A DNA stretch of 64,000 nt from Pseudomonas pisciculturae (GCF_015461805.1 NZ_JACVZE010000001.1:62001-126000), one strand, 5' to 3'; counted from the first letter of the stretch, positions 50,363 through 59,400 are shown. Numbers and translations: made by a program. The notes: a model not told the origin generated them from the sequence alone.

Positions 50363-50397
50363 AAATCCTCGTATCGAAAGATACGGGGATTTTTTTT
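50363..50397. terminator. Terminator downstream of tRNA-Pro copy 2
   Basis: AAATCCTCGTATC-GAAA-GATACGGGGATTT (one T/G pair) followed by a run of T; the stem tetraloop is GAAA. Confidence 0.88.
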
Positions 50398-50429
50398 GTC
50401 TGTGAAAATCTGAAAAGCACCGCAGGACA

Positions 50430-50537
50430 AATGTGGGAGGGGGCTTGCCCCCGATGGCAGTGTGTCAGTCAACAAATCAGTGACTGATCTACCGCAATCG
50501 GGGGCAAGTCGAATCGTCGCACCGCCCCTCCCACATT
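50430..50537. repeat. Hybrid REP doublet: one short arm, one long arm
   Basis: The left arm (50430-50455) is the 26-nt short form; the right arm (50497-50537) is the 41-nt long form with the 16-nt block TCGAATCGTCGCACCG. The outer and inner parts still pair, so the block would bulge from the hairpin. It lies between the tRNA cluster and the ndh stop. Confidence 0.92.
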
Positions 50538-50563
50538 GACCGAGCCCGACTTGGGCCCCGTTG

Positions 50564-51862
50564 TTAGTGCAGCTTGAGACGCGGCTCAGTCCCACGCCCA
50601 ATCTTGCTCCCCAGCATCAACATCGCCGTGCGGAAGAAGCCATACAGCGCCATCTGGTGCATCCGGTACAACGACACATAAAACATCCGCGCCAACCAAC
50701 CCTCCAGCATCACGCTACCGGTGAGGTTACCCATCAAGTTACCCACAGCAGAAAAACGCGACAGCGAAATCAGCGAGCCATAGTCGGTGTACTTGTAGCT
50801 CGGTAGGTCCTTGCCTTCGATACGCAATTTCAGCGACTTGGCCAGCAACGATGCCTGCTGGTGAGCGGCCTGGGCGCGTGGCGGTACGTTGCGGTCGGTG
50901 CCCGGTTGCGGGCAGGCGGCACAGTCGCCGAAGGCGAAGATGTTCTCGTCGCGGGTGGTTTGCAGTGTCGGCAACACCTGCAATTGGTTGATACGGTTGG
51001 TTTCCAGGCCATCGATTTCCTTGAGGAAGCCCGGTGCACGAATCCCGGCCGCCCAAACCTTGAGGCTGGCGGGAATCACCTGGCCGCTGCTGGTGATCAG
51101 CGCATCGGCCGTCACTTCGCTTACAGCCGAGTTGGTCAACACGGTTACGCCGAGTTTCTCCAGGGTTTTATGCACAGGCCCGCCAATACGCTCCGGCAGG
51201 GCAGGCAGCACCCGTGGGCCGGCTTCGATCAGGGTGATGTGCATGTTTTCTGGCTTGATGCGATCCAGGCCATAGGCTGCCAGTTCATGGGCGGCGTTGT
51301 GCAGTTCAGCAGCCAGTTCGACCCCGGTGGCGCCAGCGCCGACGATAGCTACGCTGATCTGCTCGACAGCGTCAGTCTGCCCGGCATGGGCGCGTAGATA
51401 GTGGTTGAGCAATTGCTGGTGGAAGCGCTCGGCCTGTTTGCGGGTATCGAGGAACAGGCAGTGTTGCGCCGCGCCCTCAGTGCCGAAGTCGTTGGTGGTA
51501 CTGCCAACTGCTATCACCAGGCTGTCATAGCCCAGCACGCGCGCGGGCACCAGTTCGCGGCCTTCTTCGTCGAGAGTGGCGGCCAATTGGATTTTTTTCT
51601 GCTCACGGTCAAGCCCACTCATGCGCCCCAGTTGAAACTCGAAGTGGTTCCATTTGGCTTGGGCGACGTAATTGAGCTCATCTTCCGAAGAGTTCAGCGA
51701 GCCGGCAGCGACTTCGTGCAGCAGCGGCTTCCAGATATGGGTCAGGTTGGCGTCCACCAGCGTGATGCTGGCGGTACCGCGCTTGCCCAGAGTCTTACCC
51801 AGGCGGGTAGCCAACTCCAGGCCGCCGGCGCCGCCGCCGACGATAATAATACGATGGGTCAT
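50564..51862 (-). CDS. ndh: Type II NADH dehydrogenase
   Basis: A 432-residue single-subunit NADH:quinone oxidoreductase that does not pump protons. FAD motif IIIVGGGAGGLELATRLG (from residue 5), LLHEVAAGSLN (near 50), a second Rossmann NAD motif VAIVGAGATGVELAAELH (near 170), and IFAFGDCAACPQPG (near 305). The amphipathic C-terminus (YVSLYRMHQMALYGFFRTAMLML) attaches it to the membrane. ATG 51862 gives the normal N-terminus. Confidence 0.94.
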   Translation of the reverse strand: MTHRIIIVGGGAGGLELATRLGKTLGKRGTASITLVDANLTHIWKPLLHEVAAGSLNSSEDELNYVAQAKWNHFEFQLGRMSGLDREQKKIQLAATLDEEGRELVPARVLGYDSLVIAVGSTTNDFGTEGAAQHCLFLDTRKQAERFHQQLLNHYLRAHAGQTDAVEQISVAIVGAGATGVELAAELHNAAHELAAYGLDRIKPENMHITLIEAGPRVLPALPERIGGPVHKTLEKLGVTVLTNSAVSEVTADALITSSGQVIPASLKVWAAGIRAPGFLKEIDGLETNRINQLQVLPTLQTTRDENIFAFGDCAACPQPGTDRNVPPRAQAAHQQASLLAKSLKLRIEGKDLPSYKYTDYGSLISLSRFSAVGNLMGNLTGSVMLEGWLARMFYVSLYRMHQMALYGFFRTAMLMLGSKIGRGTEPRLKLH

Positions 51863-51922
51863 GGGGATATCTCGCAAGGCTAAAAGAAATCGGAGCAGTT
51901 ACCCCCGCGAGCGCCAGGCAGC

Positions 51923-52096
51923 TCATAGCGTCAGGTAACTCAAAAGGCGGCTCAGCAGACCGAGCCCGATCACCACTACCAGCACCACACAGAGGAGCAG
52001 CCACGGCCGGAAAGGCTTGCGCTCGACTCTGTTCTGGGAGAGTTGCAGGTACTCTTCGACATGCTGTTGGTCATCGGGGTTCAGGCGGCTGGTCAT
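51923..52096 (-). CDS. DUF3094 family small membrane protein
   Basis: A 57-residue protein MTSRLNPDDQQHVEEYLQLSQNRVERKPFRPW followed by one transmembrane segment (LLLCVVLVVVIGLGLLSRLL) at the C-terminus. Matches DUF3094, conserved in Pseudomonas; function unknown. It lies 60 nt upstream of ndh on the same strand. Confidence 0.87.
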   Translation of the reverse strand: MTSRLNPDDQQHVEEYLQLSQNRVERKPFRPWLLLCVVLVVVIGLGLLSRLLSYLTL

Positions 52097-52151
52097 AAAT
52101 GGCCTCGTCAGGTAGACGTTGCAAAAGGGCGCCACGTTACAGTCCGGGGGC

Positions 52152-52781
52152 TCAGAGGCTGATGCCCACGTCGAACACTATGCTGCGGCCCAGGTTGTTG
52201 CGCAAGAAATCCGGTGCGTCCGGATGGGCAAACAGCACCCGTGCAAAGGTCGGCCCCACCAACGACAGCGAGCGCCAGCCTTGGCGCAGGTATTCGGTCG
52301 GTGGTGGGAAGTGGCTGTTGAGATCGAGCACTTCGCGCTTGAGGCTGGTGAAGGCGATGAGATCGAGCTCCCCCAAGTCCATCCCACGTTCTTTATAGTT
52401 GTGGGCCTTTTTGCGCAGTGTGGGTGCCAGGCGCAGCAGGAACTCATGGGCCGGGATGCGCCGGGGCTTGGCTTCGCGTCTTACCAATTGGCTCAGGGAG
52501 AATGCGCTGCGGCGACGCAGCAGTTCGTCGCGCCATTCGTCGTTCAGGCGCCGGCCTTCATCCAGTACGAAAAACACTTCGAAACTGGCATCGCGAAACA
52601 GCACGTCCGGAGGCTCTTGGCCGGCCGGGTGAAACTCTTCGGCACGGTAGGGCACGTTCAAGCCTTGCAGCAGGCGCTGGCAGACCCAACGCTCACGCTC
52701 CCACTTGCGGGCATTGGACAAAAACGCGTTGGCTTGTTCGGCCGCTACGGTGAGCAGGCGCAAGTAATCTGAGTCATCCAT
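52152..52781 (-). CDS. DUF1780 family protein
   Basis: A 209-residue soluble protein starting MDDSDYLRLLTVAAEQANAFLSNARKWERERWVC, with EEFHPAGQEPPDVLFRDASFEVFFVLDEGRRLNDEW (an endonuclease-like E...PDV...F pattern) and a C-terminal RSLSLVGPTFARVLF. This is DUF1780, found next to ndh/coaE regions in pseudomonads. A nuclease-fold relation is a guess from the PDV segment; no function is established. Confidence 0.85.
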   Translation of the reverse strand: MDDSDYLRLLTVAAEQANAFLSNARKWERERWVCQRLLQGLNVPYRAEEFHPAGQEPPDVLFRDASFEVFFVLDEGRRLNDEWRDELLRRRSAFSLSQLVRREAKPRRIPAHEFLLRLAPTLRKKAHNYKERGMDLGELDLIAFTSLKREVLDLNSHFPPPTEYLRQGWRSLSLVGPTFARVLFAHPDAPDFLRNNLGRSIVFDVGISL

Positions 52782-52896
52782 AGTTGCAGCTTAGCGTTCA
52801 AATGATGACCGCAGGAAGTCCCGCTGCAAAAGGTCGGTGTAGACTGGCGATCCGGCCATTAATCAAGAATGAGATTCGAAAATAAGGAGTGCCGCC

Positions 52897-53586
52897 GTGA
52901 TCAGTGCTGCCGTGCTCGCACCGCAAACCCTCAGTGTTGGCTGGCTGTTGTATGCGCCGCTGGTGCTGTGGGCGATCCTGCGTTCGCCGTGGGTCGAGCT
53001 ATTCGCCGACCGGCGGCGCCAGCATCTGTTGTTCGGCACTGTATTCGCGCTGTTTGTGCTGTGGTTGGTGCGGCGGGATTTCGATACCGGGGTGTCCTAT
53101 CACTTTATCGGCATGACCGCCGTGACCCTGCTGTTGGACTGGCCTTTGGCAGTCGTCGGGGGCTTTGCCGCACAGATGGGCTTGATGTTGCTCGGGCGCC
53201 AGGACCTGGCCGCAGTCGGTATCAACGGCTTGCTGCTGATCGGGCTGCCGGTACTGGTCACCGAAGGCTGCGCGTTGCTGGTGGAGCGTGCCCAGCCGAA
53301 AAATCCCTTTGCGTATATCTTCTGCTCCGGCTTTTTTGCCGCCGCGCTGTCGGCGTTGCTCTGCCTGCTGTTCGGGCTGGGGCTACTGTGGTTCGACGGT
53401 ATTTTTGCCATGCCCGAATGGCTGGAAGATTTCGTCGGCTACCTGTGGCTGATCATCTTCCCTGAAGCTTTTATCAACGGCATGGTGATCAGCGCGCTGG
53501 TGGTGTTTAGCCCGGAATGGCTGGAAACCTTCAACCGCACCCGCTACCTCTCGGCACCCTGGAAGGACGACGATTCACAGCGTTGA
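52897..53586 (+). CDS. CbiM/ECF-type permease-like membrane protein
   Basis: A 229-residue protein with about six to seven membrane segments, often annotated as energy-coupling-factor ABC transporter permease. GTG start 52897 is supported by AAGGAG at 52884-52889. Features include an N-terminal SAAVLAPQTLSVGW, an acidic/basic loop RDFDTGVSYHFIGMT, and a FPEAFINGMVISALVVFSPEW segment. It lacks the His-rich N-terminus of true CbiM, and no CbiO/CbiQ genes lie nearby, so transport of cobalt or nickel is uncertain. Confidence 0.82.
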   Translation: MISAAVLAPQTLSVGWLLYAPLVLWAILRSPWVELFADRRRQHLLFGTVFALFVLWLVRRDFDTGVSYHFIGMTAVTLLLDWPLAVVGGFAAQMGLMLLGRQDLAAVGINGLLLIGLPVLVTEGCALLVERAQPKNPFAYIFCSGFFAAALSALLCLLFGLGLLWFDGIFAMPEWLEDFVGYLWLIIFPEAFINGMVISALVVFSPEWLETFNRTRYLSAPWKDDDSQR

Positions 53587-53651
53587 TCCAAATCAAATCC
53601 TGGGCGCACCAGCAGGCCCATGCTCTGCAAAATTTTTCAGGAGCACGGATC

Positions 53652-53867
53652 ATGAGTGTGTACGAATGGGCACGGCAGGAGTTGCGCAGAAGCCAGGACG
53701 CGGCCCAGGAAATCGGCTTTGACCCAGGCCTGACCCTGCGCGCGATGCTCAGTGCGGTGGTGCAGCAGAGCAAGGGCGTGCGCAGTTTTGAAGACTTGGC
53801 CGACGAGCTGCAATACCTTGCAGAAAACCTCGACGACCAGCAGGAATACGCCTTTATGCGCCCCTAG
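53652..53867 (+). CDS. Small conserved hypothetical protein
   Basis: A 71-residue acidic helical protein, [33 protein letters not shown], ending in a [24 protein letters not shown] tail. No domain recognised. It follows the permease-like gene after about 65 nt with a GGAGC ribosome site upstream, and its stop overlaps the convergent yacG stop by 4 nt. Confidence 0.75.
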   Translation: MSVYEWARQELRRSQDAAQEIGFDPGLTLRAMLSAVVQQSKGVRSFEDLADELQYLAENLDDQQEYAFMRP

Positions 53868-54064
53868 TGGCGCGGTGTCAGGTCTTCGGAAAACAGCTCG
53901 TCTTCGGCATCCGGGGCTACCGGAATCTTGTGTTCTTCAGCGGCCCAGGCACCCAGGTCGATGAGTTTGCAGCGGTCCGAGCAGAACGGCCGGTTGAGGT
54001 TGGTCGCTTTCCATTCCACGGGTGCGCCGCAGGTTGGGCATTCGACGGTCAAGGGTTGGCTCAT
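53864..54064 (-). CDS. yacG: DNA gyrase inhibitor YacG
   Basis: A 66-residue zinc protein with [11 protein letters not shown] and [18 protein letters not shown], the C-x2-C-x15-C-x3-C pattern and the LIDLGxW motif of YacG, which binds the GyrB C-terminus. ATGA overlap with coaE. Confidence 0.94.
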   Translation of the reverse strand: MSQPLTVECPTCGAPVEWKATNLNRPFCSDRCKLIDLGAWAAEEHKIPVAPDAEDELFSEDLTPRH

Positions 54065-54684
54065 GATCGGCCTCCACGCAAAGTAAGGTAAAAGTGGTGC
54101 AGTCGCTCGACCTCGCTGTGCAGCCAGGCGAGGTCCTTGTCATTGATCAGCACGTCATCGGCATGTGCCAGGCGGTCTTCACGGCTCGACTGGGCCTTGA
54201 GAATCGCCTGCACCTGCTGTTCGCTGATGCCGTCGCGCTGCAGGGTACGCTGAATTTGCAGCGATTGCGGCACGTCGATCACCAGGATGCGCTGGGTCAT
54301 GCTGGACTGGCCGGACTCGATCAGCAACGGCGATACCAGTATCGCGTAAGGCGAACGGGCCCGTGCCAGGTGGCTGCGAATCTCTTCGCCAATCAACGGG
54401 TGCAGCAGCGCTTCGAGCCAGCGGCGCTCTTCGGGCACTTCAAAGATCAAGTTGCGCAACGCGGCGCGGTCTAACTGGCCGTCGGGTTGAAGCACGTCGT
54501 CGCCAAAATGTTCGGCGATGCGGGCAAGTGCCGGTCGCCCCGGCTCGACGACCCAACGGGCAGCATGATCGGCGTCCACCAGGTCGATGCCCTGGTCGAT
54601 AAAGTGTTGGGCCGCCGCGCTTTTACCGCTGCCGATGCCGCCGGTAAGGCCGAGAATCCAGGGTGTTGCAACAGAAGTGGTCAT
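54061..54684 (-). CDS. coaE: Dephospho-CoA kinase
   Basis: CoaE phosphorylates dephospho-CoA in the last step of CoA synthesis. The 207-residue protein has P-loop [17 protein letters not shown] (near residue 12), [13 protein letters not shown] (near 37) and SPLLIESG (near 117). Four-nt overlaps with pilD and yacG place it in the pilC-pilD-coaE-yacG operon. Confidence 0.95.
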   Translation of the reverse strand: MTTSVATPWILGLTGGIGSGKSAAAQHFIDQGIDLVDADHAARWVVEPGRPALARIAEHFGDDVLQPDGQLDRAALRNLIFEVPEERRWLEALLHPLIGEEIRSHLARARSPYAILVSPLLIESGQSSMTQRILVIDVPQSLQIQRTLQRDGISEQQVQAILKAQSSREDRLAHADDVLINDKDLAWLHSEVERLHHFYLTLRGGRS

Positions 54685-55547
54685 TTGAAACCGACAGACT
54701 GCAAATAGAAGTCGGTTATTTGACCACCCCAGAGCAATGCAATCCAGCCGGCAATTGCCAGATACGGCCCAAACGGCATTGGCGCCGACGCCTGGGTCTT
54801 GCGCACACGCATCATGATCAACCCAATAAACACCCCTACCAGCGACGACATCAGCAGCGTCATCGGCAGTATCTGCCAGCCGCCCCAGGCCCCGAGCAGC
54901 GCCATTAGCTTGAAGTCACCGTAGCCCATGCCGTCCTTGCCGGTGGCCAGCTTGAACAGCCAGAACACACTCCACAGGCTCAGATACCCAATCACCGCGC
55001 CCCACAGGGCGTCGGGCAACGGCGTCAGCAGGTCGAAGCCGTTGACGATCAGCCCCAGCCACAACAGCGGCAGCACCAGTACATCGGGCAACAATTGGTG
55101 GTCGGCATCAATCAGGCTCATCGCTAGCAACCCCCAACTCAATAGCATCACTGCGCCCGCTTGCCAGCTGAAACCGAAATGCCAGGCCACGAACGCCGAG
55201 ATCAACCCGCACGCCAGCTCAGTTAACGGGTAGCGGGCGCTGATCGCTCCCTGGCAATGGGCGCAGCGGCCCCGAAGTATCAGGTAGCTGAGCAGTGGGA
55301 TATTTTCCCACGGGCGAATCGGGTGATTGCAGTGCGGGCAGCAGGAGTTGGGGTGCATCAGGTTGTAGGTCGGCTCGGCGGGGGCTGCGGGTAGGCCAAG
55401 CACCTCATGGGCCTGGGCGCGCCACTCCCGTTCGAGCATTTTTGGCAAGCGCCAAACCAGCACGTTGAGAAAGCTGCCGACGATCAGCCCCAGCACCAGT
55501 GCCAGCCAAGTAAAGGCCATCGGGTGTTCACTCAACAGCAGGCTCAA
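54681..55547 (-). CDS. pilD: Prepilin peptidase / N-methyltransferase PilD
   Basis: PilD cleaves leaders of type IV pilins and type II pseudopilins and methylates the new N-terminus. The 288-residue membrane protein has the zinc-type CPHCN...CAHCQ tetracysteine loop (about residues 70-97) and both catalytic aspartates, in [12 protein letters not shown] (near 146) and [19 protein letters not shown] (near 210). I propose TTG 55547 as start, since it forms a TTGA overlap with pilC and restores the normal N-terminal segment; ATG 55520 is the alternative. Confidence 0.93.
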   Translation of the reverse strand: MSLLLSEHPMAFTWLALVLGLIVGSFLNVLVWRLPKMLEREWRAQAHEVLGLPAAPAEPTYNLMHPNSCCPHCNHPIRPWENIPLLSYLILRGRCAHCQGAISARYPLTELACGLISAFVAWHFGFSWQAGAVMLLSWGLLAMSLIDADHQLLPDVLVLPLLWLGLIVNGFDLLTPLPDALWGAVIGYLSLWSVFWLFKLATGKDGMGYGDFKLMALLGAWGGWQILPMTLLMSSLVGVFIGLIMMRVRKTQASAPMPFGPYLAIAGWIALLWGGQITDFYLQSVGFK

Positions 55548-56752
55548 AATGCGCTCCCTAACTGAAATACCGGCAGGTACATGGCGATCACCAGTGTGCC
55601 GACAATGCTCCCCAGCAGCACCATGATCAGCGGCTCCATCAGGCTGGTGAGGTTGTCGACCTGGTTGTCTACCTGCGCCTCGTAGTGGCTGGCGACTTTT
55701 TCCAGCATGTGTTCCAGAGTGCCGGACTCTTCACCAATCGCCGTCATCTGGATCGCCATGCCGGGAAACAGGCCGCTGCTGGCCATGGATTGATTCAGTT
55801 GCATGCCGGTGGATACATCGTGACGCATATGCTCGATTGCCTGTTTGAACGGCCCATTGCCCGCTGCGCCCGCGACTGAAGCCAGTGCCTGCACCAACGG
55901 AACACCCGCCGCGAAGGTGGTGGACAGTGTGCGGGCGTAGCGGGCCACGGCCGAATTTTTCAGCAGTTTGCCTGCCAGGGGCGCTTTCAACAAACAGGCG
56001 TCCAGCCAATGGCGAAAATTGGGTCGCACCCGATAGGCCTGGCGAAATCCTGCAGCCCCTGCGCCGACGCCGAGTACCAGCATCCACCAGGCCTTCTGCA
56101 TGAACTCGGACAGGGCAATGACCTGCAAGGTGAGCCCCGGCAGTTTGCCGTTCGCACCGGTAAACAGAGTCTGAAATTGCGGTACCACGTGGATCAACAG
56201 CACGCCGGTGACAAGGCTGGCGACCACCAGGACGGCGAGCGGGTAGGTCATGGCCTTTTTGATCCTGGCCTTGAGCTGTTCGCTTTTTTCCCGATGGACC
56301 GCCACGCGCTCCAGCAATGTTTCAAGGGCCCCAGACTGTTCGCCGGCGGCCACCAGGTTGCAATACAGTTCATCAAAATAGCGCGGCTGTTTGCGCAACG
56401 CTTCGGCCAGGTTGGTGCCGCTGGCGACCGCCTGTTTGAGCCCTTGCACCAGCTCACGTACAGGGCGGTTGTCGAAACCTTCGCTGATGATGTCGAACGC
56501 TTGCAGCAGCGCAACCCCGGCCCGAAGCAAGGTGGCCAGTTGGCGCGTGAACAGGGTGATATCCGACGCTTTGATCGGCGAGGTCAACCTCGGCAGCGTT
56601 GGCAGCTGCCTATGCACACGCTTTGGGCTGATACCCTGCTGGCGCAGTTGTGCCTTGATCAATGCAGGGTTGTGGCCCCGGGCTTGCCCGAATACGCGGC
56701 GGCCTTTGCGGTTGATGCCTTCCCAGGCGTAAATCATTGAAGCGTTGTCCAT
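55544..56752 (-). CDS. pilC: Type IV pilus inner-membrane platform protein PilC
   Basis: A 402-residue GspF-family protein with two duplicated GspF domains (about 65-190 and 270-395), e.g. FTRQLATLLRAGVALLQAFDI and YARTLSTTFAAGVPLVQALASVAG, each with membrane helices. It is the platform on which PilB and PilT ATPases act. No pilB gene precedes it: the upstream neighbour is pilA in divergent orientation. Confidence 0.94.
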   Translation of the reverse strand: MDNASMIYAWEGINRKGRRVFGQARGHNPALIKAQLRQQGISPKRVHRQLPTLPRLTSPIKASDITLFTRQLATLLRAGVALLQAFDIISEGFDNRPVRELVQGLKQAVASGTNLAEALRKQPRYFDELYCNLVAAGEQSGALETLLERVAVHREKSEQLKARIKKAMTYPLAVLVVASLVTGVLLIHVVPQFQTLFTGANGKLPGLTLQVIALSEFMQKAWWMLVLGVGAGAAGFRQAYRVRPNFRHWLDACLLKAPLAGKLLKNSAVARYARTLSTTFAAGVPLVQALASVAGAAGNGPFKQAIEHMRHDVSTGMQLNQSMASSGLFPGMAIQMTAIGEESGTLEHMLEKVASHYEAQVDNQVDNLTSLMEPLIMVLLGSIVGTLVIAMYLPVFQLGSAF

Positions 56753-56951
56753 GTCACGGTTCCGCGCAGAGGTCGTTGAAGATTTATAGCTTAGTCAGAT
56801 GAAAGATTCGGGCCGGCCGGTGGCCAACGATAAAATGTCAGAATGTGCGACATGCAGGCGCTCGTTCGCGTGCGGATGAGTACACTGGCGCCGCTGCACA
56901 ACACGGGGCGCAGGACGTGCCTTGTCATGAGTTCTATCCTGGAGAGTGAAT

Positions 56952-57371
56952 GTGATACGTCAAAAAGGTTTTACCCTGATCGAGCTGTTGATCGTCGTGG
57001 CAATCATCGGCATCTTGGCCACCATCGGCCTGCCCATGTACACCACGCACCAGGCGAAGGCCAAGTTCACTGCCGGCTTGGCAGAAATCACGGCGTTGAA
57101 GGCCGGTTATGAGTCCACCATCAACCAGGGCACAGTACCCACCCTGGCGTTGATCGGCGCCACTGGCGACACCACATCCAATTGCAAGATCGGCGTGACA
57201 GGCGATGTGGCCACCGGCGCGGGTACCCTCAGTTGCGAAATACTCGACGCTCCCGCGCCAGTGTTAAGCAAGGTCATCACCCTGACACGCAGCGCCACCA
57301 CCGGTTGGAAATGCACGACAACCGCTGAAGAAAAATACGTCGCCAAGGGCTGCGGCACCGACGGGGCATAA
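56952..57371 (+). CDS. pilA: Major type IV pilin PilA
   Basis: A 139-residue pilin. Leader MIRQKG, cleavage [34 protein letters not shown] with Glu5, then a pilin globular domain with Cys in SNCKIG, LSCEIL, WKCTTT and KGCGTDGA, the last pair probably forming the C-terminal D-loop disulfide. GTG 56952 is chosen over GTG 56946 because GGAG at 56941-56944 has proper spacing only to the former. It is divergent from pilC and followed 30 nt later by an O-antigen-ligase-like gene. The C-terminus ends in Ala, not in the Ser glycosylated by P. aeruginosa TfpO. Confidence 0.92.
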   Translation: MIRQKGFTLIELLIVVAIIGILATIGLPMYTTHQAKAKFTAGLAEITALKAGYESTINQGTVPTLALIGATGDTTSNCKIGVTGDVATGAGTLSCEILDAPAPVLSKVITLTRSATTGWKCTTTAEEKYVAKGCGTDGA

Positions 57372-57401
57372 GGGCTAAACCATCCACGTTAGAGGCGGCC
57401 G

Positions 57402-58802
57402 ATGTCGTTATCCGTACAGCAGCGCGGCAGTCTTTTCCTGATAGTGACGGTATGCCTGCTGATTGTTGGGGTGTGTGCGCCGTTCAGCGGGCACGACCTG
57501 CAGCGCGTGATGCAGACTGCGATCGGGCTTTGCGCGGTGCTGTACGGGCTGTCGGTCACCCCCGGTGAGCGCTTGGTCGACCGGCCCACCGCGCTGGGCC
57601 TGGCTTTGATCATTGCGCTGGGGCTGGTGTCATCGGCTCGGGCGCACCAGCCGCTCTGGGCGTTCACCGAAGTCGCGTTGTTTATCGGCTGTGGGGCGAT
57701 CACGGTGGCGTTTGCCTTGCTTCGGCGTCACGGCGGCGAGCCTTTGGACCGGGCCCTGATGCTCACTGTGGTGTTGCTCTGCCTGATCAAGTCGATCCAA
57801 TACCTGTACGCAGGAGCGCTGGCATTCACCAGTGGCGAGCGAACCCTGGATACGGACCTGCTGCTGTCCAGCTTTTCCAACAAGCGTTTCTACGGCCAGT
57901 TCCAGACATTTACCCTGCCTCTTTTGGCGCTCCCTTTACTGATGCCGACTGTCTCGCGAACCTTGCGCGGTGCGGTGTTCGCATTGCTGTGCGCCTGGTG
58001 GTTGATCGCCGTCAGCGGCGGCACGCGCGGTACCTGGCTTGGCATGGGGGTGGCGTGCGCGGTGCTGGCACTGCTTGGGCCTTGGGGGCGTCGCTGGCTG
58101 GGTTGGCAACTGGCGGCCGTGTTTGGCGGGATCGTGCTGTATTGGCTGATATTCACGGTACTGGCGGGCTACCTCGGCATCGCGATTTCTGCGGACGCCA
58201 GTGATCGGCTGACCACCACCCTGTCGGGTCGTGGCCCGATCTGGTGGCAAGGCTGGCAGATGCTCGTCGAGCGGCCCTGGTTGGGCTTTGGGCCGATGCA
58301 TTTTGCCGATATTGCCAACAGGGTCGCCGCCCATCCTCATCAGGCAGTCCTGCAATGGGCCGGTGAATGGGGTGTGCCATCGGCGGTGTGTGTCGCACTT
58401 TTAGCCTGGCGAGGCGGTTGGGCCACCTTGTGTGTGATACGCGCGCGAAGGCTGTCCACCGAGCGAGCGGACCTGCTGCGGTTGTGCCTGTTCGCCGCTT
58501 TGATCGGCGCGCTGGTGCAGTCGATGGTCGACGGCGTAATCGTGATGCCCAACTCCCAAGTATGGCTGGCGCTGGTGGTGGGCTGGCTGATGGCGCTGCA
58601 TGTGTGGCAGGCTCCGGCGAAGCCTGTACGGCCTTTGCTCTGGACGCTGTGGAAAACATCGAGTGTGTTAGCCGTTGGTCTGTTGATAGTTATTGCCGTG
58701 CGCGACGTGCCACACATCAAGCAAGCCCAGCAGCAGTACCTCGACACCCATGACAACTTGCTGCAACCGCGCTTCTGGGCTCAGGGCGTGATCGCCCGCT
58801 GA
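57402..58802 (+). CDS. Wzy_C O-antigen-ligase-family protein, possible pilin glycosyltransferase
   Basis: A 466-residue polytopic protein with about 11-12 membrane segments and the Wzy_C core: VSGGTRGTWLG (near residue 204), GRGPIWWQGWQMLVERPWLGFGP (near 277) and AHPHQAVLQWAGEWGVPS, the last holding the functionally important His. It lies between pilA and tRNA-Thr, exactly where P. aeruginosa group I strains carry tfpO (pilO), which glycosylates PilA. A pilin oligosaccharyltransferase is therefore the best guess; an LPS O-antigen ligase or polymerase is the alternative. Confidence 0.82.
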   Translation: MSLSVQQRGSLFLIVTVCLLIVGVCAPFSGHDLQRVMQTAIGLCAVLYGLSVTPGERLVDRPTALGLALIIALGLVSSARAHQPLWAFTEVALFIGCGAITVAFALLRRHGGEPLDRALMLTVVLLCLIKSIQYLYAGALAFTSGERTLDTDLLLSSFSNKRFYGQFQTFTLPLLALPLLMPTVSRTLRGAVFALLCAWWLIAVSGGTRGTWLGMGVACAVLALLGPWGRRWLGWQLAAVFGGIVLYWLIFTVLAGYLGIAISADASDRLTTTLSGRGPIWWQGWQMLVERPWLGFGPMHFADIANRVAAHPHQAVLQWAGEWGVPSAVCVALLAWRGGWATLCVIRARRLSTERADLLRLCLFAALIGALVQSMVDGVIVMPNSQVWLALVVGWLMALHVWQAPAKPVRPLLWTLWKTSSVLAVGLLIVIAVRDVPHIKQAQQQYLDTHDNLLQPRFWAQGVIAR

Positions 58803-58851
58803 AGGCCACAAGTTGCCGGACGCCCAATGCGGTGCTAGCTTTAGCCCACCG

Positions 58852-58924
58852 CCCGTGTAGCTCAGTTGGTAGAGCAGCGCACTCGTAACGCGAAGGTCGC
58901 AGGTTCGATTCCTGTCTCGGGCAA
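58852..58924 (+). tRNA. tRNA-Thr (CGT), 3' CCA not encoded
   Basis: Acceptor GCCCGTG/CTCGGGC, D arm GCTC..GAGC, anticodon loop CTCGTAA (CGT), T loop TTCGATT and T stem GCAGG/CCTGT. Non-canonical pairs are 6-67 (T/T), 27-43 (G/A) and 31-39 (A/C). The discriminator A is followed by AAA instead of CCA, unlike the four other tRNAs of the window. It occupies the same place (pilA-tRNA-Thr-nadC) as in P. aeruginosa. Confidence 0.85.
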
Positions 58925-59075
58925 AAAGGCAACACCGTTCCAAAGGCAATGTTTTCAGATGATCCCAAGAATGGTTCTGAAGGCCAGACGAGCCGGCATC
59001 CAAGCCTGTTCTTTTGTATCTGCGCAACCTTGATGTCCCAGATGCATCCCCATTCCTCGATCCAAAGAGAACAAC

Positions 59076-59381
59076 ATGACCACGACTGAAATGACCCAGG
59101 AAGTTCGGCATCAAATAGCCCTCGAGAAATACCTTGAGGAATCGCCGCAGCTTAAAGAAGAGATCAAGGATCTAAGCGCCGATGATCAGCGCGACCAGAT
59201 CCAGTGGGCATTCGAGGACGAGGCTGAAAGCCAGGGCCTTCAGCCTTGGGAACTGACCCTTAAGTACACCTCGACACCGGAAGAATTCGAATCAGCACGG
59301 TTGGTTTTGCACAAAGAGGCGGCCGAAGTGCTGGGCGTCGAATGGGACGAGTATTGCGAGATGAATAACCTCGTCGTCTAA
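59076..59381 (+). CDS. Small acidic hypothetical protein (possibly DUF6388)
   Basis: A 101-residue, very acidic, helical cytoplasmic protein: MTTTEMTQEVRHQIALEKYLEES, PQLKEEIKDLSADDQRDQIQWAFEDEAE, then a C-terminal AAEVLGVEWDEYCEMNNLVV. No catalytic motif. I have a weak recollection of similar Pseudomonas proteins called DUF6388, not verified. It lies 151 nt after tRNA-Thr, a typical place for an accessory cargo gene, before a REP-like hairpin. The 58925-59075 gap shows nothing else. Confidence 0.7.
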   Translation: MTTTEMTQEVRHQIALEKYLEESPQLKEEIKDLSADDQRDQIQWAFEDEAESQGLQPWELTLKYTSTPEEFESARLVLHKEAAEVLGVEWDEYCEMNNLVV

Positions 59382-59400
59382 CCACTGCGACGGGCTTACT

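Noticed and set aside
56905-56925. A sigma-54-like GG-N10-GC upstream of pilA
   Set aside because: Only the dinucleotide spacing fits; the flanking bases (TGGCAC, TTGC) match poorly, so it is not reported as a promoter.
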